From Hemileia vastatrix (lineage: Eukaryota > Basidiomycota > Pucciniomycetes > Pucciniales > Zaghouaniaceae): a DNA stretch of 64,000 nucleotides. The notes below the pieces were generated by a model that saw only the letters and a program-made list of their open reading frames with translations, was not told where the DNA came from and did no database searches. Position 1 is the first letter of the stretch, and each line of letters begins with the position of its first letter. The stretch is from positions 23,132,183-23,196,182 of the forward strand of contig JASXTE010000002.1 of assembly GCA_030280995.1 (NCBI GenBank). The letters are read 5' to 3'. This document shows positions 1-7,437 of the stretch, piece after piece. The translations under genes were made by a program, and so were the position numbers.

Positions 1-1
1 G

Positions 2-2080
2 AAAAAGGTTGTCGGTGAGGATATTGTTCTTCACAAGTTGGATTATGGTGTTGGTGCTGGAAAAATTTATCTGGCAGTGGACTCAAGTTATATTGCTGCT
101 GGTGCTGTTTTGTCTCAGGAAGATAAAACTGGGAGGGTCAGGCCAGTAAGATATGAGTCTGTGGTGTTTAATGAGGTGGAATATAGGTATTCTCAGCCTA
201 AGTTGGAATTGTGTGGTGTAGCTAAAATTTTAAAGAAGCTGCAGACACTTTTGTGGGGGCAGCATTTTGAGCTGCAGGTGGATGCAAAATCTTTGGTTCA
301 GATGATCAATACACCTAGTCTTCCAAATGCTCCAATAACTTGGTGGGTGGCATTTATTCAACATTTTTCTTTTGACCTGGTACACAAACCAGGTAAAACT
401 TTTACTATGCCTGATGGATTATCAAGGAGGCCACCTACAGATGAAGATTCTGAGGCTGAAGAGTTTGATGAAGATGTTCTACTGGTTAGGGCCACCACAA
501 AGGGTGCTGAAGATTTTTCTGACCTCCCCCAAGAGGCTAAACTGGCTGGATCTGATCTTGATTCTGGTGATCAGGATGTTTTTGTTGATGAAGATGGAGT
601 TGTTGTTTGGGACAGCTCAAAATTGGAAAAGGGTGTTTTTGTTAGTGAATTGGATTCTCACAAGGTTCAGTGGAAAGAGAAGGACGTGCAAAAATTTAAG
701 GATTGGTGTCCTGGTTGGGCTGCTCAATTGGCTCATGTTCATACTGGTGATTTTGGTGACAGAACTGTACCCTTGGATGTGGTGTTGTTGGATTTTGAAG
801 ATGAGACCTGGGGTCAGTCTGGGTTTTATTTTATTTTGGTGGAATATCTGTTGACTTTGGAGAGGACAGATAGTTGTGATGATGATACTTGGTTAGAAAT
901 TAAGAATAAGAGTCCAGGATTTTATGTGTCAGGAAGAAGGTTGATGAGAAGGAGACATCCTAATCCTCAAGTGGTGGTGACTCAGAAGAAGGGTCAAGAA
1001 TTGGTTTTGAAGTCTTTGCATGAAGACCTTGGTCATAGAGGCTTTGGGGAGACTTATAGAAGAGTAGCAGACAGATTTTGGTGGCCAGGTATGAAGTTGG
1101 CTGTGCAGGGTTGGGTTCAATCTTGTGAAGAATGTCAAAGAAGAAGTCATTTGAAACCAAAAGAGATAGGCCGTGCTACTGGTGAATCAACTGTTTTTGG
1201 AAGGGTCAGTCTGGATGCTGTCCATATTAAAGAGGGAAGGTATAAATACTTGATTGTTGCTAGGGATGATTTGTATGGTTGGGTTGAGGCAGTTCCTCTG
1301 GTTAATTTGACTGCCAAGAATGTGGCAGAGTTTTTGAAGAAGGAGTGGATTTATAGGTATGGGTTGATGAAGTTGGTCACTGTTGATGGCGGGCCAGAGT
1401 TTGGTGCCGAATTTAAAGAAGCTGTGGCTAGTGTTGGTTCTAAAGTTAGAGTGGCTACACCTTATTATCCTGAAGCTGAAGGCATGGTTGAAAGAGGCCA
1501 TCAAGTTATCAAGAATGCTTTGGTGAAGATGTGCGGAGATAGTGCTGAAAAGTGGAGGCATTATTTACCCTTAGTGTTATTTGCTGATAGGGTCACTGTG
1601 AAGAGGGCAACTGGCTATTCTCCTTATGAGTTAATGTTTGGTCAGAAAGCCGTTCTACCAGTGGACTTGGAAGCTGTCTCTTATCTTGGAATTGATCGGG
1701 ATGACGTGCACTCAACAGAAGATTTTCTCTGTGGCAGGATGCAACAGTTGGAATGTAGAGAGGAATGTCAGGAGAAGGCATACTCTAGAATGATGAAGAT
1801 TAGGAATCAATCAGTCAGGTACTGGGACAAGAAGTTGGCTCATAGACTCAGGAATCCCTTGAAACCTGGTTGTTTGGTTTTGGTGTATAATAGAAGTTTG
1901 GAGAGTCAGTGGGGGAAAATGTTTTCTGACAGATGGAATGGACCTTACAGAGTCAGATCTCAGGCGTCTGGAGGTTCTTATGTTTTGGAAGAGTTGGATG
2001 GTGAAGTCTTGAAAAAGAGGGTGGCTGCAGACCAAGTGAAGAGGTTTTATCCCAGAGGCACTAGGCATGAAGAAGATTGA
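2..2080 (+). CDS. pol: Ty3/Gypsy pol C-terminal part: RNase H and integrase (5' partial)
   Basis: The frame is open from base 2, so position 38 (a TTG) is not a real start; protease and RT are presumably upstream of the window. Residues below count from position 38. Residues 8-135 form RNase H (Asp in LAVDSS, Glu in the KLELCG region, Asp in QVDAKS), ending with the typical PDGLSRRP. An integrase zinc domain follows: H328-x4-H333 and C363-x2-C366. The catalytic core has D393, D450 and E485, so all three acidic residues are present with 34 residues between the last two. A GPY/F-like module (WNGPYRV) occurs near the C terminus and no chromodomain follows. The frame has no stop or frameshift over 2 kb, so this copy may be young. 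The protein would copy and integrate the element's cDNA. Confidence 0.92.
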   Translation, partial: KKVVGEDIVLHKLDYGVGAGKIYLAVDSSYIAAGAVLSQEDKTGRVRPVRYESVVFNEVEYRYSQPKLELCGVAKILKKLQTLLWGQHFELQVDAKSLVQMINTPSLPNAPITWWVAFIQHFSFDLVHKPGKTFTMPDGLSRRPPTDEDSEAEEFDEDVLLVRATTKGAEDFSDLPQEAKLAGSDLDSGDQDVFVDEDGVVVWDSSKLEKGVFVSELDSHKVQWKEKDVQKFKDWCPGWAAQLAHVHTGDFGDRTVPLDVVLLDFEDETWGQSGFYFILVEYLLTLERTDSCDDDTWLEIKNKSPGFYVSGRRLMRRRHPNPQVVVTQKKGQELVLKSLHEDLGHRGFGETYRRVADRFWWPGMKLAVQGWVQSCEECQRRSHLKPKEIGRATGESTVFGRVSLDAVHIKEGRYKYLIVARDDLYGWVEAVPLVNLTAKNVAEFLKKEWIYRYGLMKLVTVDGGPEFGAEFKEAVASVGSKVRVATPYYPEAEGMVERGHQVIKNALVKMCGDSAEKWRHYLPLVLFADRVTVKRATGYSPYELMFGQKAVLPVDLEAVSYLGIDRDDVHSTEDFLCGRMQQLECREECQEKAYSRMMKIRNQSVRYWDKKLAHRLRNPLKPGCLVLVYNRSLESQWGKMFSDRWNGPYRVRSQASGGSYVLEELDGEVLKKRVAADQVKRFYPRGTRHEED

Positions 2081-2173
2081 CTCCACAATGAGGATAAACT
2101 ACGGACCATTCTTTAATTTTGGTTTTTTTTTTGTGGTGATGCTTGCATCTGTTTGTTGGAAACTTTTGTTAGA

Positions 2174-2272
2174 GGGTACCCATGGGTGGGGCCTCTAGAT
2201 TTTGTCTTGGCAAGTGTGGGGATGACTGATGGGCTGGCTGCTCTATCAACAGTTACCCCAGACTGTCTGTTT
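2174..2272 (+). repeat. Hairpin element H1, copy a
   Basis: This is one of three related ~100-bp segments (also 2432-2535 and 5345-5445). Each has GGTACCCA or GTATCCAC, then GGCAAGT, then a GGGG-led arm, a loop containing CTGGC-GCTCT, and an arm ending TTACCCCAGA. In this copy the arms are GGGGATGACTG (2218-2228) and CAGTTACCCC (2250-2259), which pair imperfectly. Confidence 0.55.
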
Positions 2273-2431
2273 CCAAACTTTTCTCTTAATTTGGTTGAAC
2301 CCTAGTATTGGTTTCTTTTCACAGGTTTTAGTCCTCTATGACTTTAAACTGGAATTTCCTCTGGTTTTCAAGTGCTGGACTCTTCACTGTTTATTGGTTT
2401 TGGTTTTTTTTGTGTTGGACGTTGTGTTTTT

Positions 2432-2535
2432 GTTAGAAGGTACCCAGGGGGGGATTCTAGATTTTATTTTGGCAAGTGTGGGGGTAACTGATGAGCTGGC
2501 TGCTCTGTAGAACAGTTACCCCAGAATGTCTGTTT
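2432..2535 (+). repeat. Hairpin element H1, copy b
   Basis: The perfect 10-bp stem is GGGGTAACTG (2481-2490) with CAGTTACCCC (2513-2522), enclosing a 22-nt loop with the shared CTGGC and GCTCT. Compared with copy c (5396-5436), one stem pair changes on both sides and pairing is kept. Confidence 0.65.
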
Positions 2536-2893
2536 CAAGTCTTTGTCTTTCCAAGTTGAATTCTAGTTCTGTTGTTTATTGTTCAGGTTTCAAGTCCACT
2601 ATGACTTTAAACTGGTTTGGGAATGGCTTCTTTATCTTTGGTTCTTTTAGATTGGTGGTGGATCACTGGTGGTCTCCCATCATTTTTACTTATTGGAGGG
2701 AGCCCACCCAGTGATCATTTCTATGGAACGGACTTTCCCTTATTGGACCATCTACAGAGCTGGACTGTCTTTGATTTTGCAGTTATGTTTTTTGCTAGAT
2801 AGCAGTTTTAGATTATTTTCTTTTTTCTCTTTTTTTCTTTTAATTTTTTATGGGGGTTGTTTAAAATTATAAAATCAAAAATATAGGGTGTTA

Positions 2894-2963
2894 CCACATC
2901 AGGGTCACCTGGATGTGGGCAAGCATTGGTGGGGAAAGGCTCATCAATTGGCCGGGCAATGCT
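2894..2963 (+). repeat. Double hairpin H2, copy a
   Basis: Stem 1 is CCACATC (2894-2900) with GATGTGG (2912-2918). Stem 2 is GCATTG (2923-2928) with CAATGC (2957-2962), enclosing the conserved CTCATCAATTGGCCGGG. A second copy lies at 3090-3159 with stem 2 changed on both sides. Confidence 0.65.
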
Positions 2964-3089
2964 ATTTTCTTTTTTTATTTATTATTTATTTTATGTGTTT
3001 CTGTGTTTCATTATTTTTATTATCTTCTGAATTTCTAAATTTTTTGAATTTTGTTTTCTGTTAGTCATTTAAAAGAATTAATTGTGTAT

Positions 3090-3159
3090 CCACATCAAGG
3101 TACACTTGGATGTGGGTAAGGTATCAGGGGATCAGCTCATCAATTGGCCGGGGGATACC
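3090..3159 (+). repeat. Double hairpin H2, copy b
   Basis: Stem 1 is identical to copy a: CCACATC (3090-3096) with GATGTGG (3109-3115). Stem 2 is GGTATC (3120-3125) with GATACC (3154-3159). The loop CTCATCAATTGGCCGGG is kept while the stem 2 sequence differs and remains perfectly paired, which suggests selection on RNA or DNA structure. Confidence 0.65.
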
Positions 3160-3341
3160 ATTTGTATTATTTTTTATATTTTATTTTATTTCATTTATGT
3201 TATTTCATTTAATTTTAGTTATTAATTTCATTTTATTTTAGTATATTAGTATTTATAAAAATAAAAAATAATAAAAAATTCTGAAATTATTTTTATTAAT
3301 TGTTTTATAATATTATTATGTTTCTAATCTTTTTCAGGAGC

Positions 3342-4893
3342 TCATTGTCTGGATGATGAAGCTTCTGGAGGCTGGTCCGGATTGTGATGACGTTTTTGTT
3401 TTTTGTTGGGATTGTGGGAAGCACTGTGTTCTTTGAAGTGCATCCTGCTGGAGAGATGATAGGGATTGTAATGGTCAGGAATTGGATTAGAGGGAGGTTC
3501 AGAGGATGAAGAAGAAGAGGCAGGAATGGAGTGCTGGAGGGTGTGCTTAATGATCCTAGACATTTTCCAGTGGTCGTCCAAAAGGCGCTTTCTCAGGGAT
3601 TTTTCAAAGTCATTCAAAGGTCCATGGAGGGCAAAGGCTTTTAGCATGTTGGAACACATGGTGCTTAGGTGTTTCTTCATGTCTCCATAATCCAGGGTCA
3701 AAGAAGTTTCAAGAGGTTGGCCAACTCCAATAATAGATTCAAGAGGAGGGGTGCCAACTAGACAAGAAGAATTGGATCAGTAATTATTTTTGTTGAAGAA
3801 ATGGGATAATTAATTTGGTACTTACAGATTGGAACCTCATCAAATTTGTAAGCAGCTGGAATTTGGATCTCTGACAATATTGTAATGGTCATAGTGGGTG
3901 AATCAACCAGGGAAAGATATGGATTCTCATGGTATTCCTCTGAAAGATTTTGAGAAGGTGAACTAGGAGGCTGATGTTCCTGGGGCTTAGTTTGAGCAGT
4001 GGGATTGTTGTTGTTGTTGTGGTTGTTATTTCTGTTGGATTCAGCTGGAGGAGGTGCTGTTGATGGAGTACCAGGGTTGTTAAAGGATGGAGCAGGAGAG
4101 GGGGATTTGGAAGCAGATTGATCTCTTCTGGATGGAGCTTTTGAAGAGATGGAACTGTCAGAAGAGTAGTTGGCTGACAGAGGAGAGGTGTAGTTTCTTT
4201 GTCTTAGTTGGGGAAAAAGTTGTTGTTGGGGTGCAGTGTGTGGTGTTTTGGTTTCTTCTTGGGGTTCTCTGGCAGGTCTCTTAGAAATCTGGGAAATTTT
4301 GGTGCTTTTGGACCTTGGGAGGGTTGATTGCATTGCTCTGAGAGCAGTAGGAGTTAGTTGGCTTGAGTTGTTGTTGTTGTCTGGATGAATTTGGCTGTTT
4401 TCTGGCTGTTTTTGGAGGTTTTGGCCCTGATTTTCATTGTTTGGTGAGGCGGGCGGGCCTCCTGGACGCGGTCTAGAAGCCTGAGAGTCGCTCTTGAAGC
4501 TTTTGGAGCTAATTTGGCGGAGATAAAAGCAGTTTCTTGGGAAGCTAAGGCTGGTCTTTTGGGAAGAGTTCTGGAAGCGGAGCTTCTGGATCTTCTGGAA
4601 GGTGCTGAAGATAAAGAGGAAGAGGAAGGACCAAGCTCTGGGGATCTGGTACGGGATCTGGAGATATATTTATGAGAAGGTGAAGGAGGAGGAATAGGGT
4701 AGTTGGCATCTCTGTCACATCTTTTCTTTTTGGAATAGCAAGAATCACAAGCCCTGTTGTAGAATTTGGATTCAGGAGTTGGAAGAGTGAATGTGCAAGG
4801 TCTGCACATGTGGATGCACTGTTTTCAGGCATAGTCCTTGGGAGCAGTGAAGCAAGGGAGAGTAGAAGGGTTAAAATCAGCAGATCCAGCCAT
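3342..4893 (-). pseudogene. Antisense gene a2: Zn2Cys6-like cluster, Ser/Pro/Gln/Asn-rich protein
   Basis: Reading on the minus strand from ATG 4891-4893, an in-frame TGA (4825-4827) falls at codon 23. Then come Cys 26, 33, 49, 52 and 59 with a basic KKKR stretch before the last Cys (4717-4820). The spacing matches a binuclear cluster C-x2-C-x6-C-x15-C-x2-C-x6-C if the TGA stands where the first Cys would be. A long Arg/Ser-rich, then Gln/Asn/Pro-rich, disordered part follows. A reading-frame change is needed between 4354 and 4333; a 3' splice-like CTCAG sits there. A GT..AG intron at 3758-3825 (68 bp) joins ..DEVPI to a last exon (3342-3757) with a helical, basic segment (MKKHL..LRKRLLDDHWK) and a Ser-rich tail. 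Zn2Cys6 proteins are fungal DNA-binding regulators; here the basic residues lie in the second half rather than the first, so function is inferred. It is antisense to pol and inside element A. Confidence 0.55.
3758..3825 (-). other. Intron of antisense gene a2
   Basis: On the minus strand the donor is GTAAGT directly after ..CCAATCT and the acceptor is TTGTCTAG. Removing the 68 bp joins two otherwise out-of-frame exons into one open frame. This supports minus-strand transcription of this part of element A. Confidence 0.6.
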
Positions 4894-5650
4894 GATCTGT
4901 GGTGAGAAAAGATGATGAAAAGCCATAGGAGGAGATTTTTGTCAGTGATGTGTAGATGATGAAGTGAAGGTGGAAGTTCAGCAGGTTGGCTGTAGAGGTG
5001 TTCTGCATGAAATTGACTGTGTTTATTTTATGCAAAATTCTATCAGTCCATCAAGACTCTAAACTGAAAAATCTATGGTATCAAGATCAGTCCATCAAGA
5101 CTCTAAACTGAAAAATCTATGGTATCAAGATCAGTCCATCAAGACTTTAAACTGAAATCTGGTTTCTGTTAGTCCTCCAAGACTTTAAACTGGCTGTTTT
5201 CAAGATTTTATCAAGACTAGTCCTTCAAGACTTTAAACTGAACACTGTGTTAGTCCCCCAAGACTTTAAACTGAGGGTTGTAAGTCCCCCAAGACTATAA
5301 ACTGAGGGAAAAGTTTTTCTTGTTGGAGTTGGTTTTGAAAGATAAGTGGAGCGTATCCACAGGGGGAGCCTCCGAATTTAGCAAAGGCAAGTTTGGGGGT
5401 AATTGATGGTCTGGCAGCTCTATTTACAATTACCCCAGAATGTTAGTTTTTTCTCTGTGCCTTAATGTGGTTGATCTCTGGTTTTGGGTTTATGATTTAG
5501 GTTTTTGAGTCCCCCAAGACTTAAAACTAAGGGTTTTTGAGTCCCCCAAGACTATAAAATGAGGATGGTCCCCCAAGACTTAAAACTGAGGGTTGTTTTG
5601 TGGTTACATCCTATAGAGGGTGTGGTTAATTTTTCTTTTCTGGATCAAAC
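4894..5650. promoter_or_regulatory. Dyad-motif array between antisense genes a1 and a2
   Basis: Ten copies of AGTC-n6-GACT, mostly followed by a form of TTTAAACTGA, start at 5045, 5089, 5133, 5171, 5219, 5252, 5283, 5508, 5540 and 5567 (the last begins GGTC). The first three are spaced exactly 44 bp apart. Two further copies lie after pol (2330, 2593). Hairpin H1 copy c interrupts the array at 5345-5445. Each motif is a short inverted repeat of the kind bound by dimeric factors. The array is directly upstream of a2 and downstream of a1. A regulatory role is inferred. Confidence 0.5.
5345..5445 (+). repeat. Hairpin element H1, copy c
   Basis: The perfect stem is GGGGTAATTG (5396-5405) with CAATTACCCC (5427-5436). 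The change relative to copy b (AACTG/CAGTT to AATTG/CAATT) is compensatory. It lies within the dyad-motif array. Confidence 0.6.
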
Positions 5651-6291
5651 TCAAGTACTAGTGGAATTACAGAGGGAATCAAGAGAGGAAATGAAGTGTT
5701 CAGAATTAGCCTTGAACTGGTGAATGAGGTGTCTTCTGTTCTCAATGTCCTGTGGATCTCTAGCAGGAGTCTATTGGAAGTAGTGAAGCAGAAGCTGTTT
5801 CTGTTGAGATGTGTGTTGTTGGAAATTGGCCTTGATAGTGGGAAAGTGGTTTTGTGTTGGTGGTGCAATGGATCCTACATTGTTATCATCACTATCAGAA
5901 GATGGAGGAACTGAGAAGTCATCAGTTTTAAAGTTGAAGGAAGAAATGAAAGTTCTTTACCATAAGATGAACCAGGGATGGTGGAACTAGTTGTTTTATG
6001 GGTTGTGGCACTCTTCTGGTAAGGGTGGAGCTTTTTGATTAATCTGGGTATCAGGATGGATGGCCTAGATCTTTTGGTGCTGGCAGAAGAAGGACCAGGT
6101 TGAGGTGTAGGTGAATCTGTTGCGGAAGAAAGTGGGCCAGGTCTGTGGCAGGTCTTCTTTCTAGATTGGCAGACATTGCAGGACGTTCTGTATGGATGGA
6201 CTGGTGGTGTCATGGTGCAGATTAAATTATTGTTGATGCAGTATTGGCAGGGACCCATTTCAGAGGCAGATTTGGGAAGAAGGTTAAACAT
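5651..6291 (-). pseudogene. Antisense gene a1: small Zn2Cys6-like protein
   Basis: The minus-strand ORF starts at ATG 6289-6291, 49 bp inside the LTR boundary. The frame is also open upstream into the LTR to an ATG at 6409-6411. Cys 15, 18, 25, 38, 41 and 48 (6148-6249) give C-x2-C-x6-C-x12-C-x2-C-x6-C, a complete Zn2Cys6 spacing, with basic SRKKT before the last Cys. A Ser/Pro-rich basic segment follows. A 50-bp GT..AG intron (5911-5960) restores the frame into an acidic-then-Gln-rich tail (SSDSDDNN.., QQHTSQQKQ). A TAG at 5771-5773 then interrupts the frame, which otherwise continues to a TGA at 5651-5653. It may therefore be a slightly damaged copy, or end at 5771. The role is probably DNA binding in the nucleus; this is inferred from the cysteine pattern only. 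Confidence 0.55.
5911..5960 (-). other. Intron of antisense gene a1
   Basis: On the minus strand it begins GTAAAG and ends CTTCTCAG. Splicing joins ..SSY to VPPSSDSDD.. and extends the frame by about 46 codons to the TAG. The 50-bp length is typical of compact fungal introns. Confidence 0.5.
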
Positions 6292-6330
6292 GGTGATTGG
6301 ATGAAGAAAGAATGCGGAAATTCTCAATTT

Positions 6331-6339
6331 GAGGGAGGA
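6331..6339 (+). other. Polypurine tract of element A
   Basis: GAGGGAGGA lies immediately before TGTGG, the first bases of the LTR. This is where plus-strand DNA synthesis would be primed. It fixes the 6340-7433 LTR as the 3' LTR of a plus-strand element. Confidence 0.65.
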
Positions 6340-7433
6340 TGTGGTCTTCCAACATTGGCAGGGGCCTTTGTTGTGTGATTTGGCGCTGTTTGTGCATGTC
6401 TTAATTGACATCTGTTAAGGAATTGGGTATTTTACTGGTTTTATTCCGTGGAAATTGGGTCTGCGAGTATGTGGGTACTATCATTGGATAGCCCTGGTTT
6501 TTCTCTATATTTTATGTCTTGAAGACATTTTTCACATTCTGAGTTTTAAGGGGTCATTTCCTCATTTTTCATTTATAAAAGATTGCTGTTTAATTTTGTT
6601 TTTTTTTGTTTTACGGGCTAACCTTAAGTCTTAGGTTTAAGTGCTTAGTAACATTGGATAGAGCTAATTTTTCTCTATATTTCATGTCTCAATGTTGTTA
6701 TAGTTAAATTCCGTGTTTTAAAGGTTTTAGTAGTTGTAGCTAATTTTTCTAAGTAGATTAGTGGTTTTTATTGGTTTTCTGGCTTCAGGGAGGCCGGGCC
6801 GCTTCAGGGGCCATCTCCGACGTCGGGCGACCCGCCCACCTCTGTTTTAGGAGGTTGGGGAGCACTTCAGGAGGGTTTTTTATGCAATTTGGTGGGTACA
6901 GGCGCCAGATTGGTGGGTGCGCATGGGCTCTTAGTTAGTGGTCTGTGTGTACATAGTGAATAAGACAGTTTGGGGCAACCTTAATCATCATACAACCATC
7001 GGGAGGTGATATCATTGTTCCTCACTCAGTTTTCACTGTTTTCTGGCCACAATTGGCTGTGTTTGTTGCCAGTGAGTTCTTCATTTAACTTAACTTTGGC
7101 AACTTTTTTCTCTGTTATAGTCTTGCAAGCTATAGCAAGTATTATTGCTGTCTCTGGTGTGGATTTGCAGCCTACATCAAGTATCTTTGCTGTCTCTGGT
7201 GTGGACTTTGTTCTACATTTCAGTTCTTTGGTCTGGTAGTCTATCTGGGGACTAATTTCTTGGCTCATCAAGCAGTCAAGTGTGTTAAACAGGAGCTTTA
7301 GCAAAACAGGAACCAACTTACTTTAGCAAGTAAATCTCACTCTATTTTTCTAAAGGGACAGGGGATTTTCTCTCTGGTTTTTCTCCAACTCCCTTGGTCA
7401 AGGCCTATAGCTAGTACTATAGGATTTTCTACA
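6340..7433 (+). repeat. 3' LTR of element A (1,094 bp)
   Basis: The boundaries are set by comparison with the inverted copy at 59177-60249: similarity begins at TGTGGTC and ends at TTTTCTACA, giving canonical TG..CA ends. It contains a GC-rich island (about 6791-6840) in otherwise AT-rich sequence; the other copy has the island in a shorter form. Because antisense genes a1 and a2 read away from this LTR, it could also drive transcription leftward on the minus strand (inference). Confidence 0.85.
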
Positions 7434-7437
7434 CCGT

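Larger units (their letters stand above)
2081..3341 (+). other. Structured non-coding region between pol and antisense gene a2
   Basis: No credible ORF on either strand. The stretch holds two copies of hairpin H1 (2174-2272, 2432-2535), two copies of double hairpin H2 (2894-2963, 3090-3159), two dyad motifs AGTC-n6-GACT (2330, 2593) and long T-rich runs. It probably forms the 3' untranslated part of the genomic RNA of element A and also lies downstream of antisense gene a2. Confidence 0.6.
1..7433 (+). mobile_element. Ty3/Gypsy element A, 5' part outside the window
   Basis: The visible part runs pol (RNase H, integrase), then a 4.26 kb non-pol 3' region, a purine tract and the 3' LTR. Orientation follows from pol on the plus strand and from the purine run GAGGGAGGA lying directly before the LTR start TGTGG at 6340. 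The 3' region belongs to the same element because one hairpin type occurs both just after pol (2174-2272, 2432-2535) and beyond the first antisense gene (5345-5445), and the dyad motif AGTC-n6-GACT occurs in both places. The integrase ends in a GPY/F-like module with no chromodomain, unlike elements B and C. The 5' LTR, gag, protease and RT are outside the window, so no target duplication can be tested. The right flank lies in a CACTA transposase remnant. Confidence 0.8.

Noticed and set aside
7006..7316. ORFs in the family A LTR (also 59294-59578)
   Set aside because: They lie wholly within LTR sequence, overlap on both strands and are not kept in frame between the two LTR copies.
6340..7433. 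Alternative reading: this LTR as the 5' LTR of a minus-strand element with a1/a2 as gag
   Set aside because: A purine tract abuts the 6340 edge, no primer-site-like TGG follows on the minus strand, and pol reads plus.
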